From the NCBI RefSeq assembly GCF_021917145.1, contig NC_061082.1, positions 15,950,682 through 16,014,681 of the forward strand: a stretch of DNA of 64,000 nucleotides. The letters run 5' to 3'. Of this stretch, positions 35,534 through 48,000 are shown piece by piece. This DNA is from Hypomesus transpacificus. Its lineage: Eukaryota > Chordata > Actinopteri > Osmeriformes > Osmeridae. Made by a program: the position numbers and the translations under genes. A model generated the notes under the pieces. It was not told the origin of the DNA and made no database searches. It was given only the letters and a program-made list of their open reading frames with translations. How positions within the stretch are numbered: position 1 is the stretch's first letter; every line of letters starts with the position of its first letter.

Positions 35534-37325
35534 ACATTCCCCACAGTATGTTAAAGGTATAGCAGCATTCTGTGAGGTCTCACATTGCAACTGTACAGCA
35601 CATGCGTTACCTCTTAAGCGATTTCATGGTACCATCATTGATGTTGAACATCACTGTGGTATGGAATATAGGACCCATTACTTTTCAGAACCCTGTTTAC
35701 TGTGTAATGCTCTTACGGAACCATGGGTGATCATTAGTGTGTGTATGTGCGTTTACGTCGCCCGGCAGCCCTTCAGATCTTGCTGTTCTATCCAGTGCGC
35801 AGCCCCTTTATTAAGCTGTTCCCCGCTACGCTTCTGACATGACACAAGCACAGAACACTCTCCACAACAATAACGCTGTTTCATTTTAATTTGATTACGT
35901 TTCCCTCTCAACGGACGCCAAGTCCTGTTTTGCCTCAGGAACCCACCTCTTAATCACGTTCCATCCAGACTGTCTTTCATCTAAATCTCACCGCCATGGC
36001 ACGGGCCCAACTTTGTGATGCTGAGAGGTAGGGAAAAGAGAGAGAGCGAGAGAAATAGAGAGAAACGCAAGAGGGAAAACAATGACAAAAGCTACAACAG
36101 CTCTCGTCTCTGTCACAATAACGTGAAGTTTTGTGTTAGCGCCGCGTTAGCTCTGTGTTCCACGGCGAGGGGCTGCATGCGTGCGTGTGCGTCTGTGGGA
36201 ACTCGGATCCTCTCAGCACTAACAGAGCTGTAGAGACGAGGGAACAGATGGCGACAGGCCCGTTCTCTCCTGCATCCTCTCACAACTGACACACTTCCTG
36301 TGCCTCCATTAATCTTCCCCCCCCCCCCTCCCGTATTCCTGCAACACAACTTTATTAAAACAACTCGGGAGAGCACGGTGAACAAAACAGGCCCTGGCAC
36401 AGCTGTCGTCAGCCCGGGGAAGAGCCGGCCGTCCGCCACGCCGGCCGACCGCTCCTCTCGCTTCTGGAAAAAAAACATCTGCGGAACGGCTCCGCTGGAA
36501 ATCGGGCTGCTTTAAGGCTGTCACCCCGTAAAGCGGGAGCCGGGGTTGGAACCAGGAAGAGCTCGTTAAGAGGCAGCTGGGGCTGCTGTTGGCGGGGACT
36601 TCGTAAACTCCTGTTGGTCAAGCGTACTTGGGCGCGTGTCGCACGGCGATGATGACTGCTTCCTGTTGTCGACGGGGGGGGGGGGGGGCGGTCATATTGA
36701 AAGGGTGCTGATACACCACGAGTGCTCTGTGAGTTTGTTGGTGGTCAGATCACATGTGCCGAAGATGCAAGGTTTGATCCATCAGCAACTGTCTGAGATC
36801 AGGCCACAAGGAAGTGACTGACAGTTTGAGGGAACACATTGATCATGTTCACTTTCAAGTAGAAACCTACCGAGCCAGCTAGCCTGACCGCCCATAGACC
36901 CAGACTGTGTTGCTCAGGGGTCTGGGACCTCCATACACGGATGCGCGAGGACGGCGGCGTGATGACAGATATTCCGGCGACGCAACTCGAGTCTTCTGCT
37001 GTGCGTCCGGAGCAGTTGGTGGCTAAATTGAAAAATCAATTCCAATTTAAATGATTGGAATAAAGAACTCCAGGAGCTGGAGATAAAGGAGCCTCAGTCT
37101 CCAAGATCCCCTTTAATTGGAAAGTCATTTCTTCAGGGTATTCTAATGGTTCTGAGGGAAGATTGCAAAATAAAGTTGATGAGCTGGGGGGGAGGTTAAT
37201 AGTGTGTGTATACGTGTGTGTGTGTGTGTGTGTTCATGTGTGTGTGTTTTGTTTTCGGTACCATTCAGTATCACTCAAAACCATCACTTATGACAAAGGC
37301 ACAAAATGAAGAGTAATCCTTTGGG

Positions 37326-37383
<58 letters not shown>

Positions 37384-37640
37384 ATGCTCACACAAGGAGG
37401 TCCCTTCCATTGAACACCAGATGAATGGGCATGGTTTTTTGGCCCCCAAAACAAATCAACTGCCGCTCACTCAACACTCACTTTTACATAGTTTATCATA
37501 TTATTTTTCTGAAATTGACTGTAGATTTTTCCCAGGTGTCAAACATCACCATGGATATCATTTATAAATGTAGTCTACATCTATATACATCATACAGTAT
37601 CAGTTCATTTCCATATGTACTAAACAGTATAGGTACTGTA
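35534..37640. other. Intergenic DNA, no gene recognised
   Basis: Contains poly-C and poly-G runs (36309-36327, 36674-36688) and a long (CA)n tract at 37328-37381. A compact AT-rich block near 37030-37150 has TAAT-type motifs. Confidence 0.4.
37328..37381 (+). repeat. (CA)n microsatellite
   Basis: 54 bases of pure CA repeat. Confidence 0.97.
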
Positions 37641-37889
37641 TAGGGATGGGCATAATTAATCGACGATCGATTATCGATCGTTAAGAATTTAGTCGATAAC
37701 ATTATTTGTTCATCGATAAAACTAATGCGTGTTCTGTTGCGTAGTGTGAGTCTTGAAGGATTGCAATGGATTTCGCTATGTGGCAGCAATTAATCATTTT
37801 ACCAAATGAAGCCAATGTTTGGAAAAAAACGCCACAGGCCTACTCAATTACCGGCGAGTTTCCATGTAGCTATTTCAAAAGTAAATATG

Positions 37890-38025
37890 AAGAGGTCACG
37901 GCGAAGTGTAGCGTGAGACCATATTGACTAAAAAATTACTTTGTTCACTGCCAACACTGCAAAGCTGAGTATAAATACAACTCCTCCACGACTCAAATGA
38001 TGTACCACTTGAAGAACGTACATCC
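37890..38025 (+). pseudogene. BED zinc-finger fragment of a hAT transposase
   Basis: One frame reads SKYEEVTAKC, then an in-frame stop near 37923, then CQHCKAEYKYNSS ... YHLKNVH. The C-x2-C and H-x4-H pairs are those of a BED finger. Downstream the frame is lost and the catalytic region is absent. Confidence 0.75.
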
Positions 38026-38271
38026 GACCCTGGGTAGTGGCGGTGCATCCTGCTCTTGGTGCTAGCACGGAGGAGCTGCGATGCACAACGAGCAGAGAAA
38101 ATTACCCAACGGATCTGTAAGTCCATCGAGATGGATATGCTACCCATAAGTATTGTTGAGGGCGAAGGTTTTTATGAAGCTTTGTTAATTAGTAGTGATG
38201 TGTCGTTCGTGAACGATTCGTTCATTTTGAACGAATCCTTATAAGGACTCGGGAGTAACGAGTCCTCTCAA

Positions 38272-38735
38272 CGAGTGATTCGTTCATTTCCCGACTCGGT
38301 CTTTCTACGAGTCTTTGGATCATTTTTCACGTGACCTGCATAGGCTCTGTAGCTAGAGGAAACGAACGATTCGTTCCTTTCCCGACTCGGTCTTTCTACG
38401 AGTCTTTGGATCATTTTTCACGTGACCTGCATAGGCTCTGTAGCTAGAGGAAACGAACGATTCGTTCCTTTCCCGACTCGGTCTTTCTACGAGTCTTTGG
38501 ATCATTTTTCACGTGACCTGCATAGGCTCTGTAGCTAGAGGAAACGAACGATTCGTTCCTTTCCCGACTCGGTCTTTCTACGAGTCTTTGGATCATTTTT
38601 CACGTGACCTGCATAGGCTCTGTAGCTAGAGGAAACGAATGATTAGTTCCTTCCCCGACTCGGTCTTTCTACGAGTCTTTGGATCCTTTTTTCACGTGAC
38701 CCGCATTGTATTTTTTAGTAGAGGAAACAGTTTCC
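38272..38735 (+). repeat. 91-bp tandem repeat, about 5 copies
   Basis: Units share GATTCGTTCCTTTCCCGACT and CACGTGACCTGCATAGGCTC. Exact 91-base spacing was counted between units at 38361, 38452, 38543 and 38634. The middle copies are nearly identical and the outer ones more diverged. Confidence 0.93.
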
Positions 38736-39042
38736 TTATTCCCTTTCGCGTGGCCGCTGTTTTAGTAAGACGTGAATGAATGATATTCGCTCAAGTCATC
38801 ATACTGACTGGTTTTGTTATTTTCACTTTACATTTACACTTACAGTTTAGTGCAGTGTAATTGTTTGACGTGATAATTAAATGCTAGTGTGATAATACAT
38901 GACCAAATCATACAACCTCATGATACATTATTTTAATGCAGGAATTTATTTTGAAATAGTATTTGCTGGTGCACATGTCATGCACTAACCTACAGTGGAC
39001 GTATAGGGACTATACGTCCTTTGCAGTGGACGTATAGCCCCC

Positions 39043-39044
<2 letters not shown>

Positions 39045-39080
<36 letters not shown>
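39045..39080 (+). repeat. Poly-C run of 36 bases
   Basis: Uninterrupted C homopolymer inside the inner hAT element. The true length may differ because such runs are hard to sequence. Confidence 0.9.
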
Positions 39081-39284
39081 TGAAATGAACAAATGACTCG
39101 AAAAAAGATTCGTTCATTTTACTGAACGAGATTCAAAGAACCGAATCAGCAAAAAGAACCGAACTTCCCATCACTATTAATTAGCCGGGAAAAAACGAGG
39201 GTCAGTTGAGTTTGAACACAGCTTCTAGCTGTCGGCTCCGCTTCTAGGAGTTACAGAAATAGTTGTTTTTGTTGTAATACCTAG

Positions 39285-39775
39285 TAAGGGGTCCCATTAT
39301 CGTCCACCTAGTTCTCGACGCTCGTTAGCAATGTTACCAAAATGTCGTTATAATACAAATTAAAAACGTTAGGCCTATGTCACATACTTTAATATATAGA
39401 TACACACCTATATTATAACATTCCGGTATTGAAATCCAATCCGGATATGCCTAGAAATGTTACTTTCCTGATTTTAGCAGTTAGCCAGGGGGTCCCATTC
39501 GTCCACCCAACCACTTTCAATGGAGAATTGTCAGTTTGACGCTGCGGAAGGCAGATGCTACACATACGGTTTGAGAGCGTATTTACATCCTCAAATCTCG
39601 AAGTAAGAAGCTGTAATTTGGTGTGCAGCAATATAAGATGTGTACATATCGATGAGTTACTTTCTTTCGTTGCTGCTGCATATCTTCTTTAAGAAATTAA
39701 CGGAAGAAACGGTTGTGGACGATAATGGGGCCCCGAACGTTGGAGATTTAGAGTGGACGATAATAGGGCCCTTTA
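39285..39775. mobile_element. Possible third nested element inside the outer hAT
   Basis: The left has TAAGGGGTCCCATTATCGTC and the right, reversed, has TAAAGGGCCCTATTATCGTC. These could be inverted ends of a short MITE. A second similar motif (GTGGACGATAATGGGGCCCC, 39715-39734) makes the boundary uncertain. Confidence 0.4.
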
Positions 39776-39953
39776 CACTACAGATCTCAATGCGGAAACA
39801 CGCTGTGTTTTTTCTATCTTCACTGCATTTTAATATAGCCTATAAATTGTGAATTTTAATATAATTTTTTTAATGATCAATCGAAAATCGATCGTTAATT
39901 CTCCCGACGATCGATTAAGACAATTTAGTCGAATGCCCATCCCTAGTACTGTA

Positions 39954-40766
39954 TACTTCAACAGTATAACAGATTACTGTAAGTAACATTACATGTATTA
40001 CTGTTAATGCTACCACATACAGTACAGTTTATAATGTTATGGACACAATATGTTTCCAAATCTGGGCAAATGATGTGTTTACAGTGTGTGTGTGTGTGCG
40101 TGCAAACACTAAAAGACCATACTCTTTTCCATCACTCCCTTTTGTGTTTCCATTATCACCTCCAGATCGTCCCTACAGTACAGTGAAAGGCATACAGTCA
40201 ACACTGTGCCCAGGGCCAGTGGCCCGGAAACCCCGAATGAAAGCTCCCCTATCAACAACATGGCTGCACAGGTATGGAGTCCTGGATGGATCAAAACTCA
40301 CTTGTTTTCTTCTCCTTTTGCCCCCGACATACTTCATACGGAGACCTTTCAGAGCGCCGCTGGTGACATTTGAAAGAGACCCAGCGCCAAGGCATTTCCA
40401 TGGAAGAAACTTGTTGACATAGTTATCAGACATCAAAAGAGCCATGTGTCATTTTGAAAAGAGCCCTATGAGAGGAATGGGGATGTTAAAGGCCGTGTTA
40501 GCTCCAAATATCACAAAAAAGGATGAGAGGATATGAACACGCTTTGACTGAAGGACTGAAAGAAAAGAGTGGGGGGGGGGGGGGGGGGGAGTGAGAGATG
40601 GAGGAACAGATAGGAGTGAAAAAGAGGGACAAACAGAGAGAGAGAGTAAGACAAAGAAAGAGTGGGAGAGGGAGGGAGACTAAAAGAAAATAAGAGAGGG
40701 AGAGAGAGAGAGAGAGGGGGAGAGAGAGAGAGGGAGAGAGAGGGGGAGAGAGAGAGAGAGAGAGGG

Positions 40767-40832
<66 letters not shown>

Positions 40833-43800
40833 AAGAAAGAAAAAAGAAAGTGATAAAATCCTCTGCAACACATTCTCCAGAGAATGAAAGGCGCTCGGCT
40901 CCATTTCCGCCCAAGAAGCGTCGAGTTAAAAGGTGGCCCCCTGTACAAATGAAACTCAATTTCACGCCACATTATCCCTCCCTGTTCTCTTTCCTGGCTT
41001 TCATTTTCATTAAGACCAGAGACAATCATAAATTAATAATTACTGCTAGAATGTCTAAGCGCAGGGTACACTTCTGTAGCCTTCTTCCTGCCTCTGAGGT
41101 CCTCCATGTTCATGCTTGCAAAATGTTCATTTAGGTAATGTGGCCTGGCCCTTGTCAGACTATTCTGCTTTTTGTAGTTTCACTAACACATAATGGTCTA
41201 TCTGATTAGACAGCATTAGTGCTATCTCCAGACTGATAAAGCTGCACTGGAAGAAAGTAATCCAGTCTCTTCCTAGAAAGAATATGTAATTTCAGTTCAG
41301 GTTGAAGGTTGGTAATCAGTTTTGAAAGCCTACAGTGTCAGCACTGAAAACGCAGCACAAATACACTCTGTCACAATCTGAATTCAGCAGGTGTCGGCAA
41401 TCATAATTGTCACATGAGTTGCCATATCACCAACCTTGTGTTACAGTAACTATCACTCTCACCCTTGTTTTCATCCTATAAACGGTTTTTGTTTTCAGGT
41501 TTCGAAGGTGAAGAATGGGAGTCTCACTTCCCCCTCACGATATCTTACACACATCGTAACCAGACAAGCGCACAGCAACATTGAATGTAGCAACGTTAAC
41601 TTATGCAAGATCAGGCGGAATAATACTCTCTGGGTGATGTCTGTGTGAACACGTCTCCATGGCAAGTCAAGCAAATACACTGCTGTAGTGTACTGTATAT
41701 CCATGCTCTGAATGTTTCCAATGCCATAATGAATATGCTCGACATACTACAGCGTAATATAACACAACGCAGCTTATGCTCGTTTGATATTTAAAGTCTT
41801 TGCCTTATGGTCATATTTGTACCGAATTGAATTTATTACAAAATGTGCAGTGGTATGAAACATGTTGCTAGAGGCGACCTTGCCACAGCTACTGGTGCAG
41901 AACAAGGCGTCACAACGACAAATAACACAACATCTAAATAATAGCTGTGAACTAGCCAAATAACTTACTCACTCAGCAAATATGGAGTTAGTGGAGGGAA
42001 TCTTGAACTAAAACCACTTCAACGCCTACAAAGAGCATGTTGGATAAGATGTGTTGGTTTGGGAAGGAGCTGAGCCATTAGAGAGGTCGTAGTGGGGTGT
42101 GTGATCGGTGCTTTGTCCAGAAACTTCAGCTCAAGTTTCCAGTGACACCAGAAGTTCATTATTCTGAAGGCAGCCACAGAAGTTTCAGCGCGCGATTGAT
42201 TGCCTATTTGTGTGTCGTGTTGCTGCCTCAAGGTTGATTGAAACTTTAACCTCATTTTTAATAAAGGGAAGAAAAGCTTGAAATGTTTCAGACCTTGAAT
42301 TTCTACAATGTGCTGTTGAATTATGCAGCGATCAGTCAATTATTCATCTATGTGGCTGTGTTTACGGACATGCTTTAAAAAGCATGCAAAATGGGACCGG
42401 GCAGAGCTGTGCTGTGTCAACATATTTCACTCAGAATTGCTTACAAGAGAAATTTGTCTCTCAATGTCGATTTAATGTTTTCTTCGTACATGTTTTAAGT
42501 GCTGGCCTACCCGGTACCAATCAGTGATATGATCCCAATGGATCAGGTACATGTGTGTAGTGTAAACAAATTAATTCATTAATGCCTGTATCTATAATTA
42601 TTAATTGACTCAAACGTTATTTATATAATTGTATCATGAATGTGTGTGAAACTGTACAAAACACTTAAGACATTATTTGAATGAATACACATTGCTTTAG
42701 CTTACTACAATACAGAATAAAAAAACAATATGCTTATTAATCTTGCTACAGTCCAAGGTAGGCTATGCCTTTATGTAGTCTGTTCAACAACAAAATGACA
42801 TAAACACCAACATATGGATGCTCGGAATTGAAAGGTTATATGTTTGATTGGAAAAAGAGACACTCATTGTCGACAGTGTCATTGTAAAAGGAACAATCTT
42901 CAGTCAAATGTTAACTTTGAATACATTTTAACTGACACTGAAATATCAAATGTCTGATGGGAAAGGGTGCTGAAGTAAGTATAAACAAGGTGCCACCCTC
43001 TATCCCCCACTGTCTTAATCATGTTGCTGGGAGCATGGCTAGGAACACATGCTTCATGCAAACTCTTCTACACTTCCAGAAAGGGGTGGGCTTCAAATTC
43101 AGCCAGCCCCCCTCACTTCTGACCCAGATCATCCATGGTCTCTCTCTCCAGAAGTATAACATTGACAGAGAGACAGAGAGAGAATCTCTACATAGATTAA
43201 TATGTATCTACACAGCAACACGTGTAGTAACAACATTAAAGCTGCTAGGTTTCCCCATACACCTACAAGGTTGTTTGTAACGTAATCAAATGCTCTGTAC
43301 TGAATGGGCGTTTATTATTGCTGAAGTGTAATAATCATTGCATACATGTATAACATCAACTTATTGATCCTGTCTAATACTGTTTTGTATTGGAACTTGT
43401 TTCATCTAAGGTGTCTTTTAAATGAACAAACATTTTGAACCGTTATCCTTGTCACACAGGAAACTCACATTGTTTATCATCAACAGTTTAAGTTTATTTG
43501 AAATTGAAGTACAATGAAGGGGTGGTTGAAGAAGCTCTATAAGTTATCAGTGACATGTCGACAACAGACCCTAGACACTCCAAGGCAACAAACTTAGAAA
43601 AACACATTATGAACATGGGGACACTCCTTTCCATTCATGGTTGAGGTATATAAACCCATTCCTTTTACAAAAATTGGACACAACACCTCTTGTTTAGGGA
43701 ATATACTTACACACACAGGAGAAAAGGAACCCGTGAAGCCCAAGCATCTCCTAATGTCGAGAAACGCTTTCCATCACGATGGCATGACACACATTTAATT

Positions 43801-45009
43801 GCTCAAACAAATACATGGATGTCCATGGACGTTAAAGAGGCCACCGTGTCATGGATACACTTATATTTAGTTTAGAACGAAGAATATACTACAACTGAGA
43901 CAGTGACTGATTGCTTATGTTACTCAAGCTGGTATATGATCCTCAAATAATTAACTAATCAGCATAAAATGCCTCGAAAAGTGTGACAATTAAATTTTTA
44001 CGGGATATTTTGAGATGAGCAAAACTATGTTACAAATAAATAGACACAGTTTTGAGAGTTCTTTATGAACAATAAAAAACCTGAACAGATAGTAAATCCA
44101 ACGCCATGTCAACCAAGTTACAAAGAGTTGGACATGGATCATTTTGAGATGTTTCAAAGTAATTTGAGTGAAACAACCCTAGTTTTTGTTGAGCACAATA
44201 TAGGATTTATAAATATCAGGATTCCAGGACAAACATTTACATGCCTGCATGCTTTCTCACCAAAATGGCAGCTATTTGAAAGAATGATGGCTCAGAAATA
44301 AAACAAAACTATAAATGTATATAAATGTTGGTATTGTTTGCCTAATATTGTTTGCTCTACTGCATACACAATACCACCTCTGAACTTTATATACACATAT
44401 GTTATCAGTCATATCAGTAATCCTATCAGTATCCTCTGATATTCTATATACAACAGTGGTAGAAAGGAAACTTGATTGTATTTTTTATCTAATTTAGAAA
44501 ACATTAAAATCAGTCGTCTCTTTTGATCCACATACGGACAAATTCACATTTTCTTTCTTGTCTCAAGACTCTCCAAGTGTCATATTTTATAATCTTGGAA
44601 TATTACTTGAAATACAAAACAGACCACAGAGTCTTATCTTTTTCAAAGCTTTCTGGCTGGTCGAAACCCAGTATAAAAATCTTCAGTGCTGTGAATTTGG
44701 AGTTTTTACCAACTTTATACCATTGGTACGTTTTACTGTGCTCAATTGTTTTTATCCTTCAATGTAGCCAACAAACTGCACCAAAACCTGGTTTATCAAC
44801 TATGTAATGTTGGCCTCTGTGAGAAAAAGATTTCTAATTCTACATTCAGACACAACCCCCCAGCTTTTGGCTGAATACAGCACTTCCATTGAACTCCTAC
44901 AAGCAGCTTGACTTCATTCCACTACTAAATCGGCCTGGTTAAGGACTCTTGAGAATCTCATGTTTTTTTCTCTCTCTCTCTTTTCCTTCAGCTCCTCCTC
45001 CTGGTCTTA
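39954..45009. other. Intergenic region downstream of dach1
   Basis: Contains a poly-G run (40571-40589), a compound GA tract (40697-40846) and AT-rich DNA. The dach1 3' untranslated region must extend leftwards from 45009. Its end was not fixed: several AT-rich A/T clusters occur, but no single polyadenylation site stands out. Confidence 0.4.
40697..40846 (+). repeat. Compound (GA)n/(GGGA)n microsatellite
   Basis: Long purine run of GA with interspersed GGG. It creates spurious open frames on both strands. Confidence 0.95.
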
Positions 45010-48000
45010 TCAGTACATCACCGTGGTTTTCAAGAACAGCCTCCCATCTGAAAGAGAAAATACAAGAGAGAGGGAGAAGGAGAGCGAGCGAGTGAGAGAG
45101 AGGGAGGGATGGAGGGATTAGCCAAGAACATTCTGCTGAGAAAAAGCCTGCTAGTTTCTGTTACCTTGACTGGTTGTTATAACCCACAAGCATGGCTCCT
45201 TGCATACAACTGAACACAGATCATTTTACAAAGGGCTTTTACCCTTGTTTTGTTCTGTGTAACAATCGGGGCTTAAAAGGCACGATTATTCAAATGTTTT
45301 CATATTTGATACCTTACAAAAGGGACATTGTCAGAGGAGACGTGATATCCGGGGTTCCGGGTCTAACAATTGCGTGTCAGATGTGTTTAAGACATCTCGC
45401 CCGACGTGCTTGTTTGAACACAGCATTGCACTCACGATGTAAAGCGCTTTCTAAGTGACACTTCCTGCGAGGAAACAGTGTTTATTGAAAAAGGCAGGCG
45501 CTCTCTCCCGATGCTATCTCCAGACACCTGCAACCTAACGAGCTTTGTCCATTTTCAAAGAAGCCTCTTGTCTGAGAGCACGCCTGAGCGAGCAGGGCTG
45601 CTCCGACTTCGGAGCCGGTAAAAGCATCTGTTAGGCACAGCCCACGAGTGCGGCTGACGTTTATTGCCTTTACATTTCCTTTGCCGGCGAATGCTACATT
45701 ACTGCCTCTAAGCTGCCTTCCTCATCTCTCCATGGCAGTGTACCTAAATAATTCAATTTGAAAAGAAAAGCACACCGGAAAGACTTTAGGCAGTGACAGC
45801 TCTAGGGAAAGCAATGTGTTGCTGGCAGTCAAACATGACACAGTGTCAAGGCAGAGAGATATCACCGAGGGCTGAGGAGGAGAGGGCGGTGAGACACACA
45901 CCCCATGAATGGGCCTACATCCATCATAACGATCTCACGCCTTTTTCCTCGTTCTCCAAAACAAATCCAGCATCTGAAAACACAGACGCCGTGGAAGTGC
46001 TACCTCATATCCTGATCACATGTTCGATGCGGACGCTGCCTTATCAATCATAGTGACCCTACGCGAACCACATTTCCCGGACGGCTGTCAACGTAGCATT
46101 GTGTGAGGGAGTGCAGGGTTGGAAAAATGAACAAAGGCTTGCTGTGTGTGTGGGTGAGGGGGGGGGACACACACAAACACACAGGCTAATTACCCCGCTC
46201 CGCCGCAGGTCTCTAAGGCGCTGCACTCTGGCCGCCTCTATTCAAGCAACACCAACCGAGTTCTGTGTAAAAGTCATTACGGCGTGAAAGCGACGCTAAA
46301 AATAAAAAATAAATATGGGGAGTGGGGGGGGGGGGGGTTTCTGCTACGAGGAACAAATAGATCTCAGAGTACAGAGATAAACATCCCCCTGTTTGACATG
46401 GACTTGACGGATGAGATGCCACCAACATTAACACCTCTAGAATTGGTCTGTATGTCTACCTGCTTGCCTGTCTGTGTGTGTCTGTCTGACTGTGCACCTG
46501 TCTGTCTGTCTACCTGCCTGTCTGCTTGTGTACCTGCCTGTCTGTCTGTCTGTCTGTCTGCTCGCCAGCCTGCCTACATGTTTTAAATAGGCTAATTAAT
46601 AAAGTTATTTGTACGCTGTGAGTTTCTTTTAAAATAAAGGGACGTTATACATTGGAGACTAGAGACATTAGAGAATGGGGGGACCACAGGACTTGGGGAA
46701 TGTGTTGAATCAATAGGAAGAAACTCAGAAATTGTTTTTATTCTAATTATCTAGCAAGGCCATCTGTATGCAATATCACTGCAAATGCTGAAACACCTCA
46801 TTTAAATTTTTGCGTGAGATAAAATGTGTGACGTCTTGACACACATTGTTTTATGAAAGAACGTCTCATTAAAATATGTTAAAACTTAGTATTTTTATAT
46901 TCAAATCAAGATGAAAAGTTCATTAAAGAGGATAAATATTTCATTAGATGCTAAATAAAACAAAGGGATTTTTTGGCTTCTCTCAGCATAAAATTCCTTT
47001 GAAAGATTAATTAATACATGTAAATTATGCAAATTATGCCCATGCAAATATTTTATGAAGACAATTAAGGGAACCATTAATTACGGTCTTTTTGCTTCAG
47101 TGACATTCATTCATTTAATTTTAATTTCACTTTAACTGTTTTGATGTTTAATCTTGCAACAAAGAACTTTATCTCAGTGCACAGGATCATGTAAACTTGC
47201 ACATGGAGTGGGAAGCGGGCGGGAACCAAAGAGCAGAGACTGGGGGGAAGATATTCACATGTGCACCGTTGCCAGGCATTGAAGGTGGGTGCGGTTCCAG
47301 TAGTGAGGTTGGCTGGTGAAAACAGCCATACTCCCTCTTGGACACGATTCAAAACACAGCAAAAGCAATTAATAAACACAGACTGTGTTAATATCGCAGG
47401 ATTAGAGAAGTGTGACAAAAGACAAATAGAAATAATTAGTTCTCTAAAATTATGCTCTCATTAATTTCTCTCTCTCTCCTCTCTCTCTCTTGCTACATCT
47501 CTCTCTATTCCTCTCTCTGAGTTGTGAGCTCAGAACAACTCACATTTTTCTTGGCTTTCATGCGGGTGATAGGGTTGTTTTTTTTTCAGTTTGCCTGTGT
47601 AATTTATCAACCTCATTTTTTTGCCATTTGAGCTTAATTATACAGCCTTGGTAGCGGAGTAGAACAGAGTAGACATGGGTGGCAGACAAACGCTATTCTA
47701 ATTGAACAGAAAACACACAATCCATGCTGTAATTCAACACTCTGCAGGGCAGTGAAAAGTGGAAGACCTTCCAGTACGACAAACTACGTACAACTACAGA
47801 AGATGACACTCGCTTAAACATAAGACACTCACAGATGATCTAAAATGATCTAGTCTGCAATGTCCTCTGCATAGTTTGCATATCTGTTTAACATACTGTC
47901 TGATGACATACAGAATGTCCGTTTAAACTGTACTAATATAGAATACGGTGCTGTATAAATACTGTTTTAGTCTGCAGAGAAATGACCATGTCTTCTAATT

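Larger units (their letters stand above)
38193..39176. mobile_element. Non-autonomous hAT element nested in the older hAT, with perfect 8-bp duplication
   Basis: The ends TAGTGATG and CATCACTA are inverted. The flanks are TTAATTAG at 38185-38192 and TTAATTAG at 39177-39184. It is 984 bases long with no coding frame. Subterminal GAACGAATC and GATTCGTTC motifs occur on both sides. It holds a 91-bp tandem repeat and a run of 36 C. Confidence 0.92.
37641..39945. mobile_element. hAT transposon, internally decayed, with perfect 8-bp target-site duplication
   Basis: The ends are TAGGGATGGGCAT and its exact reverse complement ATGCCCATCCCTA. The flanks are GTACTGTA at 37633-37640 and GTACTGTA at 39946-39953, a perfect 8-bp duplication as expected for hAT. 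Near the left end a BED-finger remnant is readable. A second hAT element is inserted at 38193-39176, and possibly a third repeat at 39285-39775. The element therefore cannot code for a working transposase. Confidence 0.92.

Noticed and set aside
38272..38735. CRISPR-like array
   Set aside because: Direct 91-bp tandem units without unique spacers, inside a eukaryotic hAT element.
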